A stretch of DNA of 64,000 nucleotides from Anaerolineae bacterium (GTDB lineage Bacteria > Chloroflexota > Anaerolineae > DRVO01), in contig JABLXR010000019.1 in the NCBI GenBank assembly GCA_013178015.1, positions 1 to 64,000 on the forward strand. The letters are read 5' to 3'. Both the position numbers and the translations under genes were made by a program. Below are positions 9,135 to 17,113 of this stretch, piece after piece (the stretch's first letter is position 1; every line of letters starts with the position of its first letter). Below the pieces are notes generated by a model. The model was given only the letters and a program-made list of their open reading frames with translations, did not search any database and had not been told where the DNA came from.

Positions 9135-10271
9135 TCAGGCACCAAGGAAGCCTTCGTCCCAGAACACCGGAGCGTAGCCGTGCTCACTCAGCCATGAGAT
9201 GGCGGCGATGACCTTCTGCTGCACATCTGCCTGGTACAGGCTCAGCTCCGGTCGGAAGTACTGCTCATGGATAGTCAGCTCGATCACCTCACCAGTGTGA
9301 GGGTTGGCACTTACCTGCTCCAGTCTTGGCACTACTTCGGACACGGCCAGGTTGTTGACCACCGCCTCACAGGCGACGAACCGCATGTCGATGGAGGGGT
9401 CCCACCAGTAGTCGCGTCCACCTATGTGGTCAGCTAGAGCCTCGTCAAGGTAATACCTGGTCTCCGGCACCCGGCCCCGGTTGCGGGCGAACCGGCCCTT
9501 GAGGCCTGTGACGCCCCTGTCCCTCAAGGCACGCACGGATTCACGGCTGGCATCGGCCCAGTGCACAGTGGTGAAGCTGCTGATGAGGTCAGGCCCAGCA
9601 AAGCGCTCGATCTCCTGTGTGACCCACTCATAGTCATGAGTCATCTGCTCATAGGTCGAACTCTGATAGGGGTGGTCCGGCTTGTTCTGCCAGGCATGGA
9701 AGGTCAGCCGTAGCCAGTCGGCGTTGGCCGTCCACTCTGCCCTGAACCGGTCCGGCATCTCTGGGAGTCTGAAGGGGCGTCCGCCAAAGACACTCGCGTC
9801 GGTCTGATAGTAGATGTTGAAGTGGAACTTCGCTCCATACCGCTCGTGAAGGCTCTTCCAGAAAGCCAGGTACCAGTGGTCGAAAACAGAAGTGTAGTCT
9901 CCTCGAGCCAGGTCCTTGAGAAACAAGATGTTGTCGTCGATGGAGAAGCGACAGCGCGGGTAGGAGTCCCTGTCCCAAAGCACCTCAATGGACGCCTGCT
10001 GGCCGGCACCTCTGGCGGTGATGCGGTTGTGGCGGTCCTGTAGGGGCACCTGGGCTTCGAAGCAGTCGCCTCGGACTGTGGCATCGACTTGGACACGGCT
10101 CCGTGCCTGCTGGTTGACACCGGGGGCGCCTTCCACAGACACGCTGACACCCGCCTCAGCCGGGCAGCTCCCCTCGATGGCGACGACCAGGCCCTCGGCT
10201 CTGGCGGTGCCGTCGTGCCTGTTGAGGATGTCTCCGTGTACCGGATTCGTGATACGCAAGGTGGTGGTCAT
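9135..10271 (-). CDS. Polysaccharide-deacetylase-like protein with N-terminal beta domain (copy 2)
   Basis: A 378-residue protein beginning MTTTLRITNPVHGDILNRHDG. The first ~110 residues look like an Ig-like or carbohydrate-binding beta-sandwich. The remainder, starting RFSIDDNILFLKDLA, resembles a NodB/GH57-type barrel: paired acidic residues (SIDDN), LRLTFHAWQNKPDHPY with a His, and FTTVHWADAS with another. Catalysis on an N- or O-acetylated sugar is inference from fold resemblance; I do not recognise a named family. It is clearly a paralogue of the gene 19 bases upstream. ATG at 10271 has GAGGAG three bases away. In this operon it may trim glycan fragments alongside the sulfatases. Confidence 0.6.
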   Translation of the reverse strand: MTTTLRITNPVHGDILNRHDGTARAEGLVVAIEGSCPAEAGVSVSVEGAPGVNQQARSRVQVDATVRGDCFEAQVPLQDRHNRITARGAGQQASIEVLWDRDSYPRCRFSIDDNILFLKDLARGDYTSVFDHWYLAFWKSLHERYGAKFHFNIYYQTDASVFGGRPFRLPEMPDRFRAEWTANADWLRLTFHAWQNKPDHPYQSSTYEQMTHDYEWVTQEIERFAGPDLISSFTTVHWADASRESVRALRDRGVTGLKGRFARNRGRVPETRYYLDEALADHIGGRDYWWDPSIDMRFVACEAVVNNLAVSEVVPRLEQVSANPHTGEVIELTIHEQYFRPELSLYQADVQQKVIAAISWLSEHGYAPVFWDEGFLGA

Positions 10272-10290
10272 GCTCTCCTCAGGCAAGCAG

Positions 10291-11427
10291 CTACGCTCCG
10301 AGGAAACCCTCGTCATAGTGCACCGGCTTGTACCCCCGCTCGGCCACCCACGCCACGGCTGTAACCACCTTCTCCTGGGCATCGGGTTGATAGATCGACA
10401 ACTCCGGGCGAAAGTACTGTTCGTGGATCATTAAGTCGATGACCTCAGAGGTGTGTGGACTGGCAGACACCTCTTCCAGTCTGGGCACAATGGCATCTAG
10501 GGGGAAGTTGTTCAGCACGGCGTCGCCTGCGACCATGATCAAGTCCATCTCCGGGTCCCACCAATAGTCCCGGCTGCCAACGTAGGCGCCCATGGCCTCG
10601 TCGAGGTAAAGGCGCGTCGTCCGCGGGTAGTTCCGCTGCCCTCCGAAGGTGCCCTTCAGGCCCACCACTCCCCGATCCCTGAGGGCGCGGATGGCGTCCC
10701 GAGGTGCTTGGGACCAGTGCACCGTGGTGAATGTGCTCAGTAACTCCGGTCCAGCGAAGCGCACGATCTGCTCGGTGATCTTGTCGTAGTCATGAGCCAT
10801 CTGCTCATACGTAGCATGCTGGTACGGGCGGTCAGGCTTGTTCTGCCAGGCGTGGAAGGTCAGCCGCATCCAGTCGCTGTTTGCCTGCCACTCCTCCTTG
10901 AAGCGCTCCGGCATGTCGGTCAGCCGGAAGAACCCGTTAGCGTAGACGCTCTCGTCGGTCTGGTAGTAGATGTTGAAGTGTATCTTGGCCCCATACCGCT
11001 CGTGCAGCCCCCTCCAGAAAGCGAGGTACCAGTGGTCGAACAGCGACGAGTAGCTGCTCTGGGCCAGGTCCTTGAGGAATAGGATGTTGTCATCGATTGA
11101 GAAGCGGAAACGGGGGAACGAATTCCGATCCCATAGAACCTCAACCGAGGCCTCCTGCCCCCCAGCCCTGGCGCTGATGCGGTTGTGATGGCCCTGCAGG
11201 AGCACCCGTGCCTCGAAGGTCTCCCCTCGAGTTGTGGCGTGAGCCTCGAAGCGGCGCTCTGGTGACCGTCCCACGGCAGAGGCACCCTCAACGGAAACCA
11301 CGACATCAGCCCCGGCAACACAAGTGCCCCTGACAGTGGCCATGAGTCCCTCGGGCGTTGCGGTACCGTCGTGGCGGTTCAGTATGTCCCCGTGCACGGG
11401 GGACGTGATTCGCAGTGCTTGGCTCAC
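10291..11427 (-). CDS. Polysaccharide-deacetylase-like protein with N-terminal beta domain (copy 1)
   Basis: A 378-residue protein, the same length as its downstream paralogue and collinear with it throughout: both share HGDILNRHDGTA near the start, RFSIDDNILFLKDLA, GAKxHFNIYYQTD, LRLTFHAWQNKPD and a C-terminal HEQYFRPELS...DEGFLGA. The pair arose by tandem duplication followed by clear divergence. The GTG start is preceded by CAGGAGG. It sits 78 bases after the second permease gene in the sugar-transport operon. A metal-dependent carbohydrate deacetylase or related barrel enzyme is the best guess; direct assignment is not possible from sequence inspection. Confidence 0.6.
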   Translation of the reverse strand: MSQALRITSPVHGDILNRHDGTATPEGLMATVRGTCVAGADVVVSVEGASAVGRSPERRFEAHATTRGETFEARVLLQGHHNRISARAGGQEASVEVLWDRNSFPRFRFSIDDNILFLKDLAQSSYSSLFDHWYLAFWRGLHERYGAKIHFNIYYQTDESVYANGFFRLTDMPERFKEEWQANSDWMRLTFHAWQNKPDRPYQHATYEQMAHDYDKITEQIVRFAGPELLSTFTTVHWSQAPRDAIRALRDRGVVGLKGTFGGQRNYPRTTRLYLDEAMGAYVGSRDYWWDPEMDLIMVAGDAVLNNFPLDAIVPRLEEVSASPHTSEVIDLMIHEQYFRPELSIYQPDAQEKVVTAVAWVAERGYKPVHYDEGFLGA

Positions 11428-11505
11428 TGTGGCCCTCCTGAGTAGCAGCTCGGGGGCTCAAGAGACGCACGGGACCCGCCGCCTCATGGCAAACATCGCT
11501 CCCGG

Positions 11506-12393
11506 TTACCCCTTGAGCCCGGACAGCGTTATCCCCTGGATGAAGTAGCGCTGGGAGAAGAAGAACACGAGCAGGCAGGGGAGCATGACCATCAGCGAGT
11601 AGGCCATGATCTGCTCCCACTTAGTCAGATACTGCTGCCTGAACCCGAGCAACCCTAGTGACAGCGGCCACATGACCGAGCGCTGCAGGTAAATGAGTGG
11701 CCCCATGAAGTCATTCCAGTGGCCGATGAAGGAAAAGATCGCCACTGCTGCCAGCGCCGGCCCGGCTAGGGGTAAGGTGATCTTCCACCAGATGACAGGC
11801 GGGATGGCGCCATCCATCGTCGCCGCCTCATCCATCTCCCGGGGAATGCTGAGGAAGAACTGACGCAAGAGGAAGATGTAAAAGGCGCTACCGAACAGCG
11901 ACGGGACGAGCAACGGGCGAAAGGTATTCACCCACCCAAGACGGTGAAAGCCAACAAAGACGGGTATCATCGTCACCTGTCCGGGCAGCATCATGGTGGA
12001 CAGCAGCAGAGAGAACCAGAGGTTGCGGCCCCGCCACTCAAGCCTAGAGAAGGCAAACGCCACGCAAGACGATGCTAGCAGGGTGGCGGCGGTGGGAAAC
12101 AGGGTGATGATCAACGTGTTGCGCAGGTACCGAATCGTGGGAACCGACCTGATGGCGTCGGTGTAGTTCTGTAGCACGGGAGGGTCCGGGATCCACACGG
12201 GCGGGATGGCCCACACTTGCTCCGGTACCTTGAGAGAAGTGGACAGCATCCAAATGAAGGGAAACAGGAAAGTCAGGGCGAAAATGGCCATCAGGGCGTA
12301 CAACACCACCACCCGGGCGATGATCATGACCCTGGCAACTCGATCCCGCTTTCGGCGACGCATCGTCCGCTGCACAAGCGTCTCAGCTATCAT
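11506..12393 (-). CDS. Carbohydrate ABC transporter permease, MalG type
   Basis: A 295-residue inner-membrane permease with six predicted helices, beginning with VVVLYALMAIFALTFLFPF. The cytoplasmic EAA loop reads DEAATMDGAIPPVIWWKITLPL, the surface that docks the ATPase. It belongs to the CUT1 family, which imports di- and oligosaccharides, and pairs with the MalF-type permease 45 bases upstream. No ATPase gene is in the operon. In CUT1 systems a shared MsmX/UgpC-type ATPase encoded elsewhere often serves several importers, and that is the likely arrangement here. Confidence 0.93.
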   Translation of the reverse strand: MIAETLVQRTMRRRKRDRVARVMIIARVVVLYALMAIFALTFLFPFIWMLSTSLKVPEQVWAIPPVWIPDPPVLQNYTDAIRSVPTIRYLRNTLIITLFPTAATLLASSCVAFAFSRLEWRGRNLWFSLLLSTMMLPGQVTMIPVFVGFHRLGWVNTFRPLLVPSLFGSAFYIFLLRQFFLSIPREMDEAATMDGAIPPVIWWKITLPLAGPALAAVAIFSFIGHWNDFMGPLIYLQRSVMWPLSLGLLGFRQQYLTKWEQIMAYSLMVMLPCLLVFFFSQRYFIQGITLSGLKG

Positions 12394-12438
12394 CAGTCCT
12401 CAGTTTGTGTCCATTATGCCTACTGCAAAACCGCCACA

Positions 12439-13410
12439 CTAGGCAGCCCTGGCTCGCGAGGCTGGCATCTCGTAGTACACCCACTTCCCGGACGTGTAGA
12501 ACTGCACCAGGGTAAAGGCCATGATGATGAAGAAGAGAACCCAAGCCAGGGCGCACGCGTACCCCATCTCGAAGTAACGGAAGGCACTCTCGTACAGGTA
12601 GAGGACGTAGAACAGCGTTGAGTTGACTGGGCCCCCGTTGGTCATGACGTAGGCCGAGGTGAAGACTTGGAATGAGCCTATGACCCCCATGATGAGGTTG
12701 AAGAAGATCGTAGGTGTGATCAGCGGCACGGTCACGAAGCGGATCTTGTGCCACCAACTGGCCCCGTCCACCATGGCAGCCTCGTACATCTCCTGTGGCA
12801 CCCCCTGCAGGCCCGCCAGGAAGATGACCATCTGGCCACCGATGCCCCACATACTCATGAGAACCAGTGCCGGCTTCGACCAGTTGGGATCCATTAGCCA
12901 GACTGGTCCTTGGATGCCGACCCAGCCCAGCACCACGTTCACTAGCCCAAGGTTGGGGTCGAACAGCCAGAGCCAGAGCATGGACACGGCCACCCCTGAC
13001 ACCACCGAGGGCATGTAGTAGATGGTACGTAAGACGTTCTCCCCTGGCAGCCCCTGATTCAGCAAGATGGCAACGGTGAGAGCAAGGATCATAGACAACG
13101 GGACATGCAGGACGGTGTAGTACATGGTGTTATACAGGACGGTGAAGTACCTGGGATCCTCGAAGAACATCACCCGGAAGTTGTCCAGTCCCACGAAGCG
13201 GGGTGGCTGCAACACGCTGTAGTCCGTCAGGCTGAAGTAGACCGAGGCCAGCATTGGGCCCAGGGTGAGGGTGAAGAAGCCGACTATCCACGGGGCAGCC
13301 ATGACGTTGCCCCAGAACTGCCGGGCGAGTCGCGGAGTGGCGAGGCGGGAGGAAAAGCCGGCTTGCCTTCCAAGACTTCGACCGGTTGCGCTCACGGTAG
13401 CCTCGTCCAC
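12439..13410 (-). CDS. Carbohydrate ABC transporter permease, MalF type
   Basis: A 323-residue CUT1 permease. After a ~35-residue cytoplasmic N-terminus there are six helices (WIVGFFTLTLGPMLASVYFSL first) and the loop KFVGLDNF/RFVGLDNF typical of MalF/UgpA proteins without the large periplasmic insert. The EAA loop reads YEAAMVDGASWWHKIRFVTVPL. It lies between the binding-protein gene (98 bases upstream) and the MalG-type gene. Together they form an importer for a sugar or oligosaccharide, presumably the substrate of the sulfatases and deacetylase-like proteins in the same operon. Confidence 0.93.
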   Translation of the reverse strand: MDEATVSATGRSLGRQAGFSSRLATPRLARQFWGNVMAAPWIVGFFTLTLGPMLASVYFSLTDYSVLQPPRFVGLDNFRVMFFEDPRYFTVLYNTMYYTVLHVPLSMILALTVAILLNQGLPGENVLRTIYYMPSVVSGVAVSMLWLWLFDPNLGLVNVVLGWVGIQGPVWLMDPNWSKPALVLMSMWGIGGQMVIFLAGLQGVPQEMYEAAMVDGASWWHKIRFVTVPLITPTIFFNLIMGVIGSFQVFTSAYVMTNGGPVNSTLFYVLYLYESAFRYFEMGYACALAWVLFFIIMAFTLVQFYTSGKWVYYEMPASRARAA

Positions 13411-13508
13411 ATGGAGACACTCCCCAGGATGGGCCTGCAGAAGGCCAGATTGGGCTTTCTGCAGGCGCCGCTACTCAGAGAATCCCGCCAAGCCGACTAC
13501 GAGCGTCC

Positions 13509-14873
13509 TTACACGTCAGGCCAGTTGGGGTACTCCGCCATGATGGTGTTGGTCTCCGTCTCGGCCTCGGCCAGGGCCTGTTCGATGGTCTTGGTGCCTA
13601 GGATAGCTGCCTCTACCATAGGCTGCAGGACCCGGTTGAGCTTCGCCCACGACGGATACAGGGGCTGGGGCTCGCCGTAGTTCCGCATGTTGCTAATCAC
13701 CTTCTGCATAAGGGGCTCCTGCAGGTACTCGGCCTGCTCAAAGGCGGACTGGCGCGGAGGCAGGTAGCCAATATCCTGGTTGTAGGCGATCAGCGCTTCT
13801 GGGCTCATGTGGAGCTTCAGCAACTCCCAGGCTGCGTCCGGATGCTTCGAGGTAACGCCGATGGCGATCCAATCGGTGTTGGTCTTCGCAACTCTACGGG
13901 CCTTCATAGGCGGCTGCGGCACCGTGACGAACTGTAGCTTGTCGGGAGCGTGCCGCCTGACGTTCACCGCGTGGTTGCCCGGGTGTCCGTAGGCAATCAC
14001 CCACTGGCCTGTAGCCAGATAGGGGATGGGCGAGTCCGGCAGTGGGGCGTAGCCTTGTGGCGTGATAGTGTTGTTGCGCTCCTTGAGCCAGCTAAGCGAC
14101 CAGACGCCAGCCTCATTGTTGAATCCGGCCTTGCCATCCTTCACCACCATACCACCGCCGGAGTAGAGGACACCGAGCCACTCCTGCCGATCCATGTGGC
14201 ACGAAGATCCCATGCGGACCACCTTGGTGCCATCGTGCACGGTACAAGCGATGGCGGCCTCCAGGTAGGCGTCCCAGTCCCAGTCATCCGCGATGGTAAC
14301 ACCTGCCTCGTCTGCAAGGTCCTTTCGGTAGCAGTAGTGCCGAGGGCTGGTCAACTGTGGCAGACCCCAGGTCTTGCCCTCCCACTGGCAAGTGGTCAGT
14401 GAAGCTTTGAGGAAGTCGTCTCTGACACCCCATTCGTCCAGCCGGTCATCCAAGACAATGGCGAGACCGTTCAGCGCGGCCAAGGGCACGAAAGCGGCAC
14501 CCATCCTGTACAGGTCCGGCATGGAGCCGCCCGCCTTGGTGGTGAGGAGTTGCTCCTCGAGGCGGTTCCAGTCCAGTGGCAGGTTCTCCACCGTGGCGTT
14601 CGGGTACATCTCCTTTAGGAGCGGCGTGATGTTCTCATCCACGAATGCCAGATACTCGGGCGAGAAATCCACTAGAACCTCAATGGTGAAGGCCTCCTCA
14701 GTTCTCTCACCTCCAGATGGGGCCGCCGCTGCGGTAGCCTCGCCCTCAGGCCCTACAGTCGGCGCCGGAGTGGCCCCACCACAGGCTCCGAGAACAGACG
14801 CCCCCACGGCAGCAGCGAAACTAGTGGCGATGGCGCTAAGGACGGTACGTCGCGCGAGCCTACGACTTTCCAT
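13509..14873 (-). CDS. Extracellular sugar-binding lipoprotein of ABC importer
   Basis: A 454-residue solute-binding protein (family 1). The N-terminus MESRRLARRTVLSAIATSF is a Tat-like signal ending in a lipobox with Cys31 (SVLGACGG), so it should be exported and lipid-anchored. A Thr/Pro/Ala/Glu-rich linker follows. The mature part has the usual two-lobed features (FSPEYLAFVDENITPLLKEMYPNA, GGSMPDLYRMGAAFVP, HPDAAWELLKL). ATG at 14873 is chosen because AAGGAGG lies just upstream; an earlier GTG at 14990 would place the signal internally. It is the first gene of the seven-gene operon and is preceded by a strong promoter. Confidence 0.92.
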   Translation of the reverse strand: MESRRLARRTVLSAIATSFAAAVGASVLGACGGATPAPTVGPEGEATAAAAPSGGERTEEAFTIEVLVDFSPEYLAFVDENITPLLKEMYPNATVENLPLDWNRLEEQLLTTKAGGSMPDLYRMGAAFVPLAALNGLAIVLDDRLDEWGVRDDFLKASLTTCQWEGKTWGLPQLTSPRHYCYRKDLADEAGVTIADDWDWDAYLEAAIACTVHDGTKVVRMGSSCHMDRQEWLGVLYSGGGMVVKDGKAGFNNEAGVWSLSWLKERNNTITPQGYAPLPDSPIPYLATGQWVIAYGHPGNHAVNVRRHAPDKLQFVTVPQPPMKARRVAKTNTDWIAIGVTSKHPDAAWELLKLHMSPEALIAYNQDIGYLPPRQSAFEQAEYLQEPLMQKVISNMRNYGEPQPLYPSWAKLNRVLQPMVEAAILGTKTIEQALAEAETETNTIMAEYPNWPDV

Positions 14874-14903
14874 CGTTCCCTCCTTGGGGAAAGCAGTGGC
14901 GAA

Positions 14904-14919
14904 GATAGCCGCAGCTATC
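14904..14919. other. Small hairpin in the leader of the sugar operon
   Basis: GATAGC and GCTATC form a perfect six-base-pair stem with a four-base loop, about 30 bases upstream of the binding-protein start in the transcribed leader. It could affect mRNA stability or translation; nothing more can be said from the sequence. Confidence 0.4.
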
Positions 14920-14954
14920 GGCCCGGAAAGGCCTCGCGAGCATCCTGGTAAAGC

Positions 14955-14984
14955 ATTGTAGTTCGTGCGTAATCGGGCTGTCAA
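14955..14984 (-). promoter_or_regulatory. Sigma-70-type promoter of the sugar/sulfatase operon
   Basis: On the minus strand TTGACA (14984-14979) is followed after 18 bases by TACAAT (14960-14955). Both hexamers are near consensus. Transcription would begin near 14948, giving a leader of about 75 bases before the binding-protein ATG. Confidence 0.75.
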
Positions 14985-14993
14985 CACCAACCC

Positions 14994-15016
14994 ACTGTTT
15001 GGGCCACGGAAACAGT
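14994..15016. promoter_or_regulatory. Inverted repeat upstream of the sugar operon, probable regulator site
   Basis: ACTGTTT and AAACAGT are perfect seven-base arms separated by nine bases, ending about ten bases upstream of the -35 hexamer of the operon promoter. Its location suits a dimeric activator, or a repressor acting from upstream. No regulator gene is adjacent, so the binding protein is unknown. Confidence 0.55.
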
Positions 15017-15058
15017 AAATAGCATATAACTAGGCCACTACGTCATATCTGACCATAC

Positions 15059-16261
15059 CTATACAAAGTCCAGCTGGTGATACGCCCAGCGCGCCCATGG
15101 CAGCGCATCCACTACCGCCGCTAGGTCGGCTCCGCACGCGCCGGGCGCCGTCACCAGGCCCATCTCCAGGGCCGCCGTCAGGTCCAGCCGGCCCAACAGC
15201 AGCCGCGCCAGGCTCGACTCCTTCATCTCCAGCATCAGGCGCCGGCCCTCCCCTCCCGATGCACCATGGAGGATCACCTCCCGCTCGGGGGTCCAGACCG
15301 TGACCTCCAGCCCTCGCGTGGCTTCGGAGGGTCGCCATGCCGCCTCCGCCAGGCCCTCCGGGTCGAGCACGCGCCCCAGGATCATCATGCCCCCTCGTGA
15401 GCGCGCCCGGGGATGGAAGCCGAGCGCCTGAAGCACGGGCGCGTACGGGCTACCGCCCCCCAGGCGCGCGTGCGCGGGCACTCCTCGCTCGGTGGCCAGG
15501 TCGGCGTAGGCCGCCAGTAGCGGCAGGGCCACACTGAGGTCGCTGCCCTCCGTCGCTATCTCCAACAGGTGCAGCGCCGGCACCAGCTTCTCCTCGCCTA
15601 CGATGGCATAGCCCCGCATGCTCCCCTCCGCCGGGACCTGCAACACCGACAGGTCCAGTGGCACCTCCTCGTATTGAGGCGTCTGCACCGCTACCTCGTA
15701 GTAGCCGCAGAAGCGAGGCGGGTAGCCCGCCTGGTTGCCGTAGGCGCTGCGGAAGAGGTCTACGGCCCTTTCCTGCTGCTCCAGGAACTCGGCATAGGCG
15801 ACCCGTCTCACCCCTGCCGAAGGCCACACCGGCGCTGGCTCTCGCACCCACGAGGTCAGGTACGCCAGGTCCTCGTGGCCCGTCCGTCGGTAGAAGCGGT
15901 ACGCCCGACTGCGTTCGTCCTCTCGGTAGACCATCATGGCCAGGCACCGTCCTCGCAGGAACTCAGCAGCCACTTCCATCAGGCGGGAGCCCACCCCCGT
16001 GCCCCTCACATCCTCGCGCGTGCAGACGGAGTACTCCCACGCCACTGGGACCGATACGCCCGGACGGATGAGGAAATCGCGAAACTGGAAGGGCACTGCC
16101 CCCACCACCTCGCCATCCCTGAGGGCCACGGCGGCGGTCACCTGGCCCCTGGACCAGTCCGCCCAGTACTCGGGCGACATGCGGGGGAAGACGCTGTCGT
16201 GCAGGCGCAGGAAGCTCTCGGCGTCCTCCGGTCGGTACTCCCGGTACTCCACCTTCGCCAT
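15059..16261 (-). CDS. GNAT-family N-acetyltransferase
   Basis: A 400-residue protein whose first ~150 residues form a GNAT fold: YRPEDAESFLRLHDSVFP, AVALRDGEVVGAVPFQF and the acetyl-CoA loop TREDVRGTGVGSRLMEVAAEF (RGxGxG/S). The C-terminal ~240 residues may contain a second, degenerate acetyltransferase-like part and a terminal lipid-carrier-like domain, as in the Eis-type and related two-part GNATs, but I cannot align them confidently. ATG at 16261 is preceded by GGGAG; a TTG at 16288 is in frame further up. The acetyl acceptor is unknown. It is on the same strand as the sugar operon but upstream of that operon's own promoter. Confidence 0.75.
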   Translation of the reverse strand: MAKVEYREYRPEDAESFLRLHDSVFPRMSPEYWADWSRGQVTAAVALRDGEVVGAVPFQFRDFLIRPGVSVPVAWEYSVCTREDVRGTGVGSRLMEVAAEFLRGRCLAMMVYREDERSRAYRFYRRTGHEDLAYLTSWVREPAPVWPSAGVRRVAYAEFLEQQERAVDLFRSAYGNQAGYPPRFCGYYEVAVQTPQYEEVPLDLSVLQVPAEGSMRGYAIVGEEKLVPALHLLEIATEGSDLSVALPLLAAYADLATERGVPAHARLGGGSPYAPVLQALGFHPRARSRGGMMILGRVLDPEGLAEAAWRPSEATRGLEVTVWTPEREVILHGASGGEGRRLMLEMKESSLARLLLGRLDLTAALEMGLVTAPGACGADLAAVVDALPWARWAYHQLDFV

Positions 16262-16537
16262 CTGCTGCTCCCACTCCTCAATCAGCAATGCGGATGAGCG
16301 CTACAGCGTCGGCAGTGCTCTCCTGGATTCCTTTCTTATACACGAGGTCGAGGGCCGGTGGTAGGCTCCGACGGGCGCGAGGGCGGAGCACGGGCACAGC
16401 CGGCTGCGGCGGCCGAGTTGCCCCGCGGCCCTGTTGGCCGACAGACTTGAGGGGACGGCGTTACCTTGGCGCTTGTGCCCCGATATAACCCATAGAGAAG
16501 CCCTGCAAGCTGCGGCGCGGCGCCGAGAGGGGAACCG

Positions 16538-17113
16538 ATGCCGAGTCTCTCACTGGCCCAACAAGGGGCCACGACCTCCGAGCCGGAGGACGCACGGCTG
16601 GTACAGGCAGCCCAGCGCGATCGGGCCGCCTTCGCCGACCTGTACGATCGTTACGTGGCCCGCGTCTACCGCTACCTCTACAGCCGCATCGGCGACGTGC
16701 ACGAGACTGAGGACGCCACCGCCCAGGTTTTCACCGAGGCGCTGGCCGGGCTGGATGGCTACCGGGAGCAGGGGCGGTTCGCCCCCTGGCTATTCAGCAT
16801 CGCCCGCCGGCGCGCCGCCGATCATCACCGTCGGCGGCAGCACGCTCCCCTGTGCGATGCCCTGACGTGTCCCAGCGATGACGACCCTCTGGCGACGCTG
16901 GTGCACGAGGAGGACCTGCGACGCCTGGCCGGCCTGCTGCGCGAGCTAGATGAGGAGGCGCAGGAGCTGCTGCGCCTGCGCTACGCCGCCGGACTGACCT
17001 ATGGCGAGATCGGCCGGCTGGTGGGCCGCAGTGAGGATGCTGTCAAGATGGCTATTCACCGGCTGCTGCGCCGGCTGCACCGATCCTGGGAGTTGAGCGA
17101 TGGTCCCAAGTGA
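16538..17113 (+). CDS. ECF-type RNA polymerase sigma factor
   Basis: A 191-residue sigma-70-family factor with region 2 (AFADLYDRYVARVYRYLYSRIGDVHETEDATAQVF, about residues 30-65) and region 4 (ELLRLRYAAGLTYGEIGRLVGRSEDAVKMAIHRLLRRL, about 140-180) joined by a variable linker. Regions 1 and 3 are absent, as expected for ECF factors. It directs RNA polymerase to a small regulon in response to a signal usually held by a partner anti-sigma protein. The next gene starts inside its last codons (14-base overlap) and encodes a membrane-anchored protein with a cytosolic N-terminus, the probable partner. Confidence 0.92.
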   Translation: MPSLSLAQQGATTSEPEDARLVQAAQRDRAAFADLYDRYVARVYRYLYSRIGDVHETEDATAQVFTEALAGLDGYREQGRFAPWLFSIARRRAADHHRRRQHAPLCDALTCPSDDDPLATLVHEEDLRRLAGLLRELDEEAQELLRLRYAAGLTYGEIGRLVGRSEDAVKMAIHRLLRRLHRSWELSDGPK

